Source of the DNA: Rhizobacter sp. Root1238
GTDB taxonomy: Bacteria > Pseudomonadota > Gammaproteobacteria > Burkholderiales > Burkholderiaceae_C
Assembly: GCF_001425825.1 (NCBI RefSeq)
Contig: NZ_LMDM01000001.1
Span: 256,204 to 320,203 of the forward strand
Direction: 5' to 3'
Length of the DNA: 64,000 bases
Shown in pieces: positions 39,902 through 47,599 of the stretch. The notes under the pieces were generated by a model, which was not told the DNA's origin, did no database searches, and was given only the letters and a program-made list of their open reading frames with translations. The position numbers were made by a program, and so were the translations under genes. Numbering within the stretch: the first letter of the stretch is position 1; every line of letters begins with the position of its first letter.

Positions 39902-40930
39902 ATGGTCCGCTACGGGGTGGGATTGGTGGTCGGCAAGTTCGCCCCGCTGCACCGCGGGCACGAAGCATTGATCGCGTTTGCGCAGTCGCAGTGCGAGCGG
40001 GTGCTGGTGGTCAGCTACACCCAACCCGAGTTCGAACCCGCGTTGCCAGCGCAGCGGCATGCCTGGCTGCAGGCAGTCTTGCCGCAGGTGGAGGGCGTGG
40101 TGATCGACGATGCCTGGCTCCAGCAACGCGGCATGGCGTTGCGCCTGCTGCCCAACGACGCGCCCGACGCCGCGCACCAGCAGTTCCTCGCGCAACTGCT
40201 GCGCGACGGGCTGGGTCACCCGGTGGACGCGCTCTTCGCGAGCGAGGACTACGTGCATGCGACGGCCGCGCTGCTGGCACACACCTTCGGCCGGCCGGTG
40301 GCCGCCGTGCCCTTTGATCCGTCACGCAGCCAGGTGCCAATCAGCGCGAGCCGCATCCGTGCCGAGCCGCACCGCCATCGGCGCTTCCTCGACCCGCGCG
40401 TCTATGCGAGCTTCGTGTCGCGCATCGCGCTGGTCGGCGCCGAGTCGACCGGCAAGACGACGCTGGCGCGCGACCTCGCCGCGCACTACGGCAGCGTGTG
40501 GGCCGCGGAATACGGCCGCGAACTGTGGGAAGCGCAGGCCGGCGTGCTGAGCGAAGCCGACCTGCTGCGCATCGCGCGCACGCAGGTCGCGCGCGAAGAC
40601 GCGCTGCTGGCGCAGGCGCACCAGCTGCTGGCCTGCGACACCACGCCGCTGGTCACGCAATGCTATGCCGACGCGCTGTTCGGGCGCTGCGACGATGAAC
40701 TGCGGGCGCTGTCGCAGCGCCCCTATGCGCACTGGTTCCTGTGCGAGCCCGATTACCCGCTGGTGCAGGACGGCACACGGCGCGACGAGGCGTTCCGTCA
40801 GTGGCAGCACCGCTGGTACGAGGCGCAACTGGCCGAGCGCGGCATCGCGTTCACGCGCCTGACCGGTCCGGCGCCGCAGCGGCTCGCGCAGATGGTGGCG
40901 GTGATCGGGGCCGTGCAGCCCGCGGACTGA
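39902..40930 (+). CDS. nadR: NadR-like NMN adenylyltransferase / nicotinamide riboside kinase
   Basis: The product has 342 residues. The N-terminal nucleotidyltransferase domain begins GVGLVVGKFAPLHRGHEALI, with the GKFxPxHxGH active site, and has ISASRIR at about 150. The C-terminal kinase domain has the P-loop VGAESTGKTTLARDL. The DNA-binding HTH of enteric NadR is missing, so this is an enzyme, not a repressor. It converts nicotinamide riboside, imported by PnuC, to NAD. It starts five bases after the pnuC stop. Confidence 0.88.
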   Translation: MVRYGVGLVVGKFAPLHRGHEALIAFAQSQCERVLVVSYTQPEFEPALPAQRHAWLQAVLPQVEGVVIDDAWLQQRGMALRLLPNDAPDAAHQQFLAQLLRDGLGHPVDALFASEDYVHATAALLAHTFGRPVAAVPFDPSRSQVPISASRIRAEPHRHRRFLDPRVYASFVSRIALVGAESTGKTTLARDLAAHYGSVWAAEYGRELWEAQAGVLSEADLLRIARTQVAREDALLAQAHQLLACDTTPLVTQCYADALFGRCDDELRALSQRPYAHWFLCEPDYPLVQDGTRRDEAFRQWQHRWYEAQLAERGIAFTRLTGPAPQRLAQMVAVIGAVQPAD

Positions 40931-40939
40931 GCGGCTTGG

Positions 40940-41698
40940 TCAGCGCCCGAGCGCGCCGAACCACGATTCGCCGATCGCATTGCGGTGCGAGCGGCTGATG
41001 ATCAGTCCCGACTGCAGGTACAGCGCGTTCAGCAGCCGCGCCGCGCGCGAGCTGTCGAAGCCCGGCCAGTCGGCCATCTCGCGCAGCGACGAGCGGTCGC
41101 CCTGCAGCCGCTGCACCGCCGCACGCAGCAGGCCGCCGGCCCGCAGGCCGCCCATCGCGAAGCCCGGCGCGACCCGGTAGGCCACCGGCCCGGCGATCTC
41201 CGGCAGCAGCGTGCCGCGCGAGCCGCGCAGCGCCAGCTCCCACAGCACCGGCCCGAGCGAGTGGTAGTGCTGCTCGTCGGCCACCAGCGACAGCTCTTCG
41301 TCGCCCGGCGGCCGCAGCACCGCCGGCTCGACATGCATCACGCGCAATTCGGTCGGCCGCTCGCGCAGCAGGGCATCGAGGCTGATCGGGCAGTGCACCA
41401 GGCGTTCGCGCGCGAAGACCGTCAGCGGCACCACCGCCTCGCCCATCTGCAGGTGGATCACGACCTGCTGCGAATGCCGCACGCAGGCGGCCAGCACGTC
41501 GAGCACCTCGGAGGCCTGGCCGGCCCGCTCGAAGCGGCTCAGGTCGGCCAGCAGCGACGGGCTGAGCGTCGCGCCGCGCAGGCTGCTGTCGGCGACCTCG
41601 CCGAGCGCACGCGGGCCGCCCGGCTCATGCAGGTAACGCTCGAAGGCGCTGACGCGCATCAGTTCCGGCTCGCCGAACGGGATGGTGGGCTCGAACAT
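40940..41698 (-). CDS. Conserved-looking protein of unknown function
   Basis: The protein has 252 residues and no signal peptide or membrane segment. The middle (QVVIHLQMGEAVVPLTVFAR) is beta-rich. The last 70 residues (GGLLRAAVQRLQGDRSSLRE, then MADWPGFDSSRAARLLNALYL) look like a winged-helix module of the kind found in some signalling proteins. I cannot name a family. It is convergent with nadR (9 bases between the stops) and lies downstream of the MocR gene, with 33 bases between. Confidence 0.7.
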   Translation of the reverse strand: MFEPTIPFGEPELMRVSAFERYLHEPGGPRALGEVADSSLRGATLSPSLLADLSRFERAGQASEVLDVLAACVRHSQQVVIHLQMGEAVVPLTVFARERLVHCPISLDALLRERPTELRVMHVEPAVLRPPGDEELSLVADEQHYHSLGPVLWELALRGSRGTLLPEIAGPVAYRVAPGFAMGGLRAGGLLRAAVQRLQGDRSSLREMADWPGFDSSRAARLLNALYLQSGLIISRSHRNAIGESWFGALGR

Positions 41699-41731
41699 GG
41701 ACTCGGGAATGCAGGAAGGTGTGACTGTAGG

Positions 41732-43234
41732 TCACCGGGCTGGCGCTGAAAAGCCCGGATTCCGGGGTGTCGCCATGCCGGGCGTGTCGCGGGCGCGCTG
41801 CAGCGCCTGCCAGAACTGCGCATCCTGCGTGGTCGCGAAGTTGATGCGCATCAGCGTGCTCGGCCGGGGCGTGGCATGGAAGATCGACCCCGGCGCGAGC
41901 AGCCAGCCGCCGTCCAGCATCACCTGCGACAGCCGTTCGGTGTCGACGCCGGTGTCGACCCAGCCGAACAGGCCGCGCGGCGTGGCCGCGAACCGGCAGC
42001 CTGCCGCTTCGGCCAGCTGCACCGAGCGCGCCCGGGCTGCATCCAGCCGGGCCATCACGCGCTCGGCGTGCCGGCGCAGCAGGCCCTGCTCGAGGCAGTG
42101 GGCGAGCGCCTGTTCGGTCAGGCTGGTGGTGGTCAGGCTGCCGAGCAGCTTGGTGTCGACGAAGCGGTCGACCAATCCGGGGGGCGCTGCCAGATAACCG
42201 ACGCGCCAGTTCGGCACCAGGATCTTCGAGAAGCCGGAGATGTAGATCGTGCGCTCCAGCGCGTCCAGCGCCGCCAGCCGCGGCAGGTGCGGCGGCGCCA
42301 AGTGGGCGTAGGTGTCGTCCTCGACGATGTGCAGCCCGTGCGCCTGCGCCAGCTTCAGCAGCCGGTGCGCATGGCCGAGCGCGAGCGTCGCGCCGGTCGG
42401 GTTGTGCAGCACCGAGACGGTGATGTACAGCCGCGGCCGCTCGTGCGGCTTCTGGGCCTCGATCAGCCGCTCCATCACCGCGAGGTCGGGGCCGTCCTCG
42501 CCGCGCGGCACCGGCAGCACGCGCAGGCCGAGCGCGGCCAGACGTGCGAACTCGACCGACCAGCCGGGTTCGTCGACCAGCACGGTGTCGCCGGCATGGG
42601 TCAGGCTGCGGGTGACGATGTCCAGCGCATGGGTCGCGCCGAAGCTGGTGACGATCTGCTCCGGCGCGGCCTTCACGCCGAAGTCGACCAGCCGCTGCGA
42701 CAGCGCCCGGCGCAGCCGCAGGTCGCCGGCCGGCTCGCCGTACTGCAGCGCCAGCGCGGCCAGCTGCGCGCCGCTGCTGACGCGGCGCAGCGCGGTGCTG
42801 AGCATCGGCAAATCCAGCCATTCCGACGGCAGCGTGCCCAGCCCCGGCATCGGCCGCGCGCCCGGCGGCTGGAACATGCTGCGCACCAGCGCAATCGCGC
42901 TGAGCGGCGCGCGCGGGCGGGCGACCGGGTCGGCCGCGGCCGGCGCCGCCGCTGCGGCAGCCCGGCCGGCATCGCGCGGGTGCTGTTCGCGCACGAAGAA
43001 GCCGCGCTGCTTGCGGGCCTCGACCAGCCCCTGCGCCAGCAGCTGGTCGTAGGCGGCGACCACCGTGTAGGCGCTGACGCCATGCCGGCGCGCGCAGTCG
43101 CGCACCGACGGCAGCCGCGAGCCCGGCGCGAGCAGCCGCTGCCGGATGCGCTCGGCGAAGCGGCCGGACAGCTGCTCGGTCAGCGTGGCATCGGCATGGC
43201 GGGACAGCGGATCGAGCGGAGCAAGCGGGTTCAT
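41732..43234 (-). CDS. MocR-family regulator (GntR DNA-binding + aminotransferase domain)
   Basis: The product has 500 residues. The winged helix (about 15-85) reads LSGRFAERIRQRLLAPGSRL and RRHGVSAYTVVAAYDQLLA. The fold-type I aminotransferase domain fills the rest, with PLP Lys in IYISGFSKILVPNWRVGY. MocR proteins bind PLP-linked amino compounds and control divergent genes. Here the divergent neighbours are an EamA exporter, an aminotransferase and a PhzF-like enzyme. The operator between them is well preserved (43246-43303). Confidence 0.92.
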   Translation of the reverse strand: MNPLAPLDPLSRHADATLTEQLSGRFAERIRQRLLAPGSRLPSVRDCARRHGVSAYTVVAAYDQLLAQGLVEARKQRGFFVREQHPRDAGRAAAAAAPAAADPVARPRAPLSAIALVRSMFQPPGARPMPGLGTLPSEWLDLPMLSTALRRVSSGAQLAALALQYGEPAGDLRLRRALSQRLVDFGVKAAPEQIVTSFGATHALDIVTRSLTHAGDTVLVDEPGWSVEFARLAALGLRVLPVPRGEDGPDLAVMERLIEAQKPHERPRLYITVSVLHNPTGATLALGHAHRLLKLAQAHGLHIVEDDTYAHLAPPHLPRLAALDALERTIYISGFSKILVPNWRVGYLAAPPGLVDRFVDTKLLGSLTTTSLTEQALAHCLEQGLLRRHAERVMARLDAARARSVQLAEAAGCRFAATPRGLFGWVDTGVDTERLSQVMLDGGWLLAPGSIFHATPRPSTLMRINFATTQDAQFWQALQRARDTPGMATPRNPGFSAPAR

Positions 43235-43245
43235 GTGCTGGCGAG

Positions 43246-43303
43246 GTGACCAATACAGTGCGCAATCTGAGAGGGGTGAGTGTACCGGCGCTGTGTTGGT
43301 CAC
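43246..43303. promoter_or_regulatory. Inverted-repeat operator in the MocR/EamA divergent promoter
   Basis: GTGACCAATACAG (43246-43258) is the reverse complement of CTGTGTTGGTCAC (43291-43303) except for one base. The centres lie 45 bases apart, about four helical turns, which suits a dimer of MocR binding both sites with a DNA bend. It lies in the 86-base gap between divergent starts. Confidence 0.75.
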
Positions 43304-43320
43304 AGCGCCTAGACTGGTGC

Positions 43321-44250
43321 ATGGACATCGAGCGCAAGGGGTTGTGGCTGGGCTTTCTGGGCGTCGCGATCTTCGCGATGACGACGCCGATGACGCGCCT
43401 GGCCGTCGGGCCGGCGGCCGACCCGCAGCTGTCGCCGCTGTTCGTCGTCGCCGGGCGCGCCGCGCTGGCCGGGGTGCTGAGCGTCTTCTACCTGCTGCTG
43501 ACCGGCGCGCCGCGGCCGCGCGGCCGGCAATGGACGGCGCTGGCCGTCAGCGCGGCCGGCACGGTGGTCGGCTTCCCGCTGTTCCTCGGCCTCGGGCTGC
43601 GCGAGGTCGATGCGATGCATGCCGCGGTGATCACCGGCGTGCTGCCGCTGGGCACCGCGATCGCGGCGGCGGTGTTCTTCCGCCAGCGGCCGTCGGTCGG
43701 CTTCTGGGCCTGTGCGGCGGTCGGCTGCGCGCTGGTGCTCGCTTTCGCGGCGCAATCGGGCAGCGGGCTGGGCCGGGCCGACGGCCTGTTGCTGCTGGCC
43801 GTCGTCAGCGGCTCGATCGGCTACGTCGCCGGCGCGCACCTGTCGCGGCAATGGCACGGCGAGCACGTGATCTGCTGGGTGCTCGTGATCAGCCTGCCGT
43901 TCACGCTGCCGCTGATGGGCTGGACCTGGCCGGCGCAGCCGGTGCGCGCCGGCGCGTGGGTCGGCTTCGGCTATGTCACGCTGTTCTCGATGTGGCTCGG
44001 TTTCTTCGCGTGGTACCGCGGGCTGGCGCTCGGCGGCACGCTGCGGGTGAGCCAGGTGCAGCTGCTGCAGCCCTTCCTGTCGATGCTGCTGGCGGTGCCG
44101 GTGCTCGGCGAGCGGTTGTCGGCGACGACCGTCTTCTTCTCGCTGGCGGTGATCGCCACCGTGTTCGTCGGGCGCAAGATGCCGACGCACGCCGCCTCTT
44201 CTTCGGCCTCTCTCGTCTCCCCCGTCACCTCTCCAAGGAAATCCGCATGA
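43321..44250 (+). CDS. EamA-family (DMT) transporter
   Basis: The product has 309 residues and ten predicted membrane segments in two repeats (start MDIERKGLWLGFLGVAIFAM; VITGVLPLGTAIAAAVFF; VQLLQPFLSMLLAVPVLGER). This is the drug/metabolite transporter layout, often for amino acid or metabolite export. It is divergent from a MocR regulator, and its stop overlaps the start of the aminotransferase (ATGA), so it is likely regulated by PLP-linked amino compounds. Confidence 0.9.
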   Translation: MDIERKGLWLGFLGVAIFAMTTPMTRLAVGPAADPQLSPLFVVAGRAALAGVLSVFYLLLTGAPRPRGRQWTALAVSAAGTVVGFPLFLGLGLREVDAMHAAVITGVLPLGTAIAAAVFFRQRPSVGFWACAAVGCALVLAFAAQSGSGLGRADGLLLLAVVSGSIGYVAGAHLSRQWHGEHVICWVLVISLPFTLPLMGWTWPAQPVRAGAWVGFGYVTLFSMWLGFFAWYRGLALGGTLRVSQVQLLQPFLSMLLAVPVLGERLSATTVFFSLAVIATVFVGRKMPTHAASSSASLVSPVTSPRKSA

Positions 44251-45425
44251 CCTCGCGCACCCCCTGGCAGCTCGCGCAGCGCGCCCACCGCATGAACCCG
44301 TCGATCATCCGCGAGATCCTGAAGGTGACCGAACAGCCCGGCATCATCTCGCTGGCCGGCGGCCTGCCGTCGCCCGACGGCTTTCCGGTCGACGCGATGC
44401 GCGAGGCCACCGCCCGCGTGCTGCGCGACACCCCGCGCGAGGCGCTGCAGTACGCGTCGAGCGAAGGCCTGCCGGCACTGCGCGAATGGGTCGCCGCGAT
44501 GTTGCGCGGCCACGGCCAGCAGGTCGACGCGGCGCAGGTGCTGATCACCACCGGTTCGCAGCAGGGGCTCGACCTGGTCGGCAAGGTGCTGGTCGACCCG
44601 GGCAGCCGGGTGGCCGTCGAATCGCCGACCTACCTCGGCGCGCTGCAGGCCTTCGCACCGTACGAGCCGGTCTTCACCGCGGTCGATTGCGATGACGACG
44701 GCCCGCTGCCCGATGCGCTGCACACCGCCGAAGGCGCGCGCTTCCTGTACCTGCTGCCGAACTTCCAGAACCCGAGCGGCCGCTGCATGAGCGAGGCCCG
44801 CCGTGCCGCGGTGGTCGCGCGGGCGCAGGCGCTGAACCTGCCGCTGGTCGAGGACAACCCGTACGGCGACCTGTGGTTCGACGCACCGCCGCCGCCGCCG
44901 CTGGCCGCGCGCTGGGCGGACGGCACGGTCTACCTCGGCTCGTTCTCGAAGGTGCTGGCGCCCGGCCTGCGCCTGGGCTACGTGGTGGCGCCGGCACCGC
45001 TGATTCCGAAGCTGTTGCAGGCCAAGCAGGCCGCCGACCTGCACACGCCGGGCTTCAACCAGCGCGTGGTGCACGAGGTGATCCGCGACGGCTTCCTCGA
45101 CACGCACGTGCCGACCATCCGAGCGCGCTACAAAGCCCAGCGCGATGCGATGCGCGCCGCGCTCGAAGCCCACATGCCTGCTGGCTGCCGCTGGACGGTG
45201 CCGACCGGCGGCATGTTCTTCTGGGTCGAGCTGCCGGCGAACGTCGATGCGATCGCGCTGTTGCCGAAGGCGGTCGCCAACGGCGTGGCCTTCGTGCCGG
45301 GCGCGGCCTTCTTCGCCGAGCATGCGCGCGCCAACACGATGCGGCTGTCGTTCGTCACGGTGTCGCCGGAGCAGATCGAACGCGGCATCCGCGCGCTGGC
45401 CGCGGCGCTGAAGGACGTGTTGTGA
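44247..45425 (+). CDS. PLP-dependent aminotransferase (class I, 2-aminoadipate type)
   Basis: The product has 392 residues. It begins MNPSIIREILKVTEQPGIIS after 15 residues, then LAGGLPSPDGFPVDAM. It has GSQQGLDLVGKVLVDPG, YLLPNFQNPSGRCMSE and the PLP Lys in LGSFSKVLAPGLRLGY. This subgroup (LysN/ARO8-like) includes aromatic, branched-chain and 2-aminoadipate aminotransferases. It is translationally coupled to the EamA gene and probably under the MocR regulator. The substrate is not determined. Confidence 0.92.
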   Translation: MTSRTPWQLAQRAHRMNPSIIREILKVTEQPGIISLAGGLPSPDGFPVDAMREATARVLRDTPREALQYASSEGLPALREWVAAMLRGHGQQVDAAQVLITTGSQQGLDLVGKVLVDPGSRVAVESPTYLGALQAFAPYEPVFTAVDCDDDGPLPDALHTAEGARFLYLLPNFQNPSGRCMSEARRAAVVARAQALNLPLVEDNPYGDLWFDAPPPPPLAARWADGTVYLGSFSKVLAPGLRLGYVVAPAPLIPKLLQAKQAADLHTPGFNQRVVHEVIRDGFLDTHVPTIRARYKAQRDAMRAALEAHMPAGCRWTVPTGGMFFWVELPANVDAIALLPKAVANGVAFVPGAAFFAEHARANTMRLSFVTVSPEQIERGIRALAAALKDVL

Positions 45426-45429
45426 GCGA

Positions 45430-45509
45430 GCGGGCCGAGCGCCGGGCCGCTCCCAAGCCGGCCCGCGTCCCCTCGGGGGACCGTCCGATGTACCCATCGG
45501 GCGAGGGGC
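45430..45509 (+). repeat. Dispersed intergenic repeat, copy 2
   Basis: This copy repeats the 32933-33012 element almost exactly over its first 35 bases and keeps the CCCC/GGGG pair and the GCGAGGGGC end. It lies between the aminotransferase stop and the PhzF start. Its GAGGGG (45502-45507) may serve as the ribosome site of the PhzF-like gene. Confidence 0.8.
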
Positions 45510-45517
45510 TGACATTC

Positions 45518-46336
45518 ATGCAGGTCGATGTCTTCACCGATGTCGCGTTGAAGGGCAACCCGCTGGCCGTGGTGCACGGGGCCGATGCGCTGGACGACGC
45601 GCAGATGCAGGCCTTCGCGCGCTGGACCAACCTGTCGGAGACCACCTTCCTGCTGCAGCCGTCGGATCCGCAGGCCGACTACCGGGTGCGCATCTTCACG
45701 CCGGGCGGCGAGCTGCCGTTCGCCGGCCACCCGACGCTCGGCAGCTGCCACGCCTGGCTCGAGGTCGGCGGCGTGCCGAAGACGCCCGGCGCGGTCGTGC
45801 AGCAGTGCGGCGTCGGCCGGGTCGACATCCGGCTCGACGGCGAACGCGCGGCCTTCGCGGCACCGCCGCTGCGCAAGGAGCCTGTCACCGAGGCCGACCT
45901 GACGCCGGTGCTGTCAGCGCTCGGCCTGCGCCGCGACCAGGTGCTGCAGGGGCAGTGGCTCGACAACGGACCGCGCTGGCTCGGCCTGCTGCTCGACCAC
46001 GCGGGGACGGTGCTGGCGCTGGAGCCGGACCATGCGGCGCTGAAGTCGCTGGCCAAGGTCGGCGTGATCGGGCCGCATGCGGCGGGCGGCGCCTGCCAGT
46101 TCGAGGTGCGCGGGTTCGCCGCGCCGATCGGCATTCCGGAAGATCCGGTGACGGGCAGCCTGAACGCGAGCTTCGCGCAGTGGCTGATCGGCGCCGGGCT
46201 CGCGCCGGCCCGCTACGTTGCGGCGCAAGGCACCCGGCTCGACCGCGCCGGCCGCGTGCACATCGCGCAGGTCGACGGCCAGGTGTGGGTCGGCGGACAC
46301 AGCATCAGCTGCATCCGCGGCACGTTGTCGCTCTGA
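45518..46336 (+). CDS. PhzF-family isomerase-like protein
   Basis: The product has 272 residues from the ATG at 45518. The start MQVDVFTDVALKGNPLAVV, the ETTFLL motif with the catalytic-type Glu, FTPGGELPFAGHPTLGS and EDPVTGSLNASFA are the PhzF hallmarks. Family members isomerise or epimerise amino-acid-like small molecules. An upstream ATG at 45488 is in frame but lies inside the dispersed repeat, so I did not use it. It probably belongs to the MocR-controlled group. Confidence 0.9.
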   Translation: MQVDVFTDVALKGNPLAVVHGADALDDAQMQAFARWTNLSETTFLLQPSDPQADYRVRIFTPGGELPFAGHPTLGSCHAWLEVGGVPKTPGAVVQQCGVGRVDIRLDGERAAFAAPPLRKEPVTEADLTPVLSALGLRRDQVLQGQWLDNGPRWLGLLLDHAGTVLALEPDHAALKSLAKVGVIGPHAAGGACQFEVRGFAAPIGIPEDPVTGSLNASFAQWLIGAGLAPARYVAAQGTRLDRAGRVHIAQVDGQVWVGGHSISCIRGTLSL

Positions 46337-46346
46337 GCGAGGACCG

Positions 46347-47594
46347 TCAGGCGCGGCGCCAGCGCCACGCATGGCGCAGCGCCTCGCGCGCCTGCGCGTT
46401 GCCGGGGTCTTGCTCGCGGCGCAGGGCCATGTAGCGGCGCCCGATCACGAAGATCGCCGACGCCAGCAGCGCCAGCACGGTGCTCGACAGCACGATCAGC
46501 GATCGCGCCGGCTTCGACTTGCGGTCCGGCGCCTGGGCGATGTCGACCTTCTGCAGCGAAGGCCCTTCCTTCGCCTCGTCCAGCTTGGCGATCTCGTACT
46601 GGCGCAGCATGCTTTCGAGCAGCGTCTCCTGGAACTTCACCTCGCGGCGCGCCCGCACGTAGTCGACCGCCGCACCGGGCAGCTTGCCGACCGGGATGTC
46701 GATGCTGCCGGTGGCGGCGCTGCTGGCGCTGCCACCGGGCGCCGCCTCCATCCGCGCGAGCTCGCTGCGCAACGCGGTCAGTTCCGAGGTCAGCCGCAGC
46801 ACGTCCGGGTTCTCGGAGGTGGCGCCGGTGCGCATCACCTTCAGCCGGACCTCGCGTTCGGCGATCAGCGCCTTCAGCTGGGCCACGCCGGTGATGATCG
46901 CCTCGGCCTGCTTGTCGAGCACCACCATGCCGGACTTCTCCTGCACCGCGCGCAGCGCCTGCTCGGCCTGGATCAGGTTTTCCTTCGTGTCCTTCAGCTG
47001 CTGCTCGAAGAAGACGCGCCGCTGCTGGGCCTCGGACACGGCCAGCCGGCCGAGCAGCTTGGTCACCTCGTTGGCGTGCGCGTTCGCCAGGTCGGCGGCG
47101 AACTGAGGCACTTCGTCGTCGATCTCGACCGTGATCAGGCCGGACTTCTTGTCCGAGTTGACGCGAACGTACTCGGGCAGCACCCGGCGCAACTGTTCGT
47201 AGGTCTCGACGTCGTAGCGCTGCCGCAGCTTGAACTGCTGGTCCAGCGCGCGCTGCACGCTGTCGCTCTTGAGCAGGCTGACATACAGCTCGTCGGGCGT
47301 CTTGGCGCCGACGCCGCCGGCCAGCCCGCCGAGCGATCCCAGCGCGGCCAGCGCCGCAGCCGACGAGCTTTGCTGCTGCCCGCCCGGGGCCAGCAAGGTC
47401 GCGCGTGCAGTGAAGATGTTGGGCTTCATGAGCGCCACGGCCACGGCCAGCAGCATCGCGGCGCCGGCACAGGCCGCGATGATCCGCTTGCCTTCCCCCA
47501 GCCAGACCAGCAGGTCGAACAGGCTGATCGACGGCCCGTCGTGCTCCTCGAAATCGTCGGTCGGCACGTTCGTCAATGGATCGTTCTGCATCAT
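46347..47594 (-). CDS. Wzz/chain-length-determinant family protein (polysaccharide co-polymerase)
   Basis: The product has 415 residues. It has one membrane helix near the N-terminus (about 35-58, IIAACAGAAMLLAVAVAL), a long periplasmic coiled-coil region (about 150-300) and a second helix near the C-terminus (about 370-392). It opens with SISLFDLLVWLGEGKR, typical of Wzz proteins, and has a Pro-containing second helix region. It has no kinase domain. It sets the length of a surface polysaccharide. Six bases separate it from the export-channel gene upstream. Confidence 0.88.
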   Translation of the reverse strand: MMQNDPLTNVPTDDFEEHDGPSISLFDLLVWLGEGKRIIAACAGAAMLLAVAVALMKPNIFTARATLLAPGGQQQSSSAAALAALGSLGGLAGGVGAKTPDELYVSLLKSDSVQRALDQQFKLRQRYDVETYEQLRRVLPEYVRVNSDKKSGLITVEIDDEVPQFAADLANAHANEVTKLLGRLAVSEAQQRRVFFEQQLKDTKENLIQAEQALRAVQEKSGMVVLDKQAEAIITGVAQLKALIAEREVRLKVMRTGATSENPDVLRLTSELTALRSELARMEAAPGGSASSAATGSIDIPVGKLPGAAVDYVRARREVKFQETLLESMLRQYEIAKLDEAKEGPSLQKVDIAQAPDRKSKPARSLIVLSSTVLALLASAIFVIGRRYMALRREQDPGNAQAREALRHAWRWRRA

Positions 47595-47599
47595 CGGGC

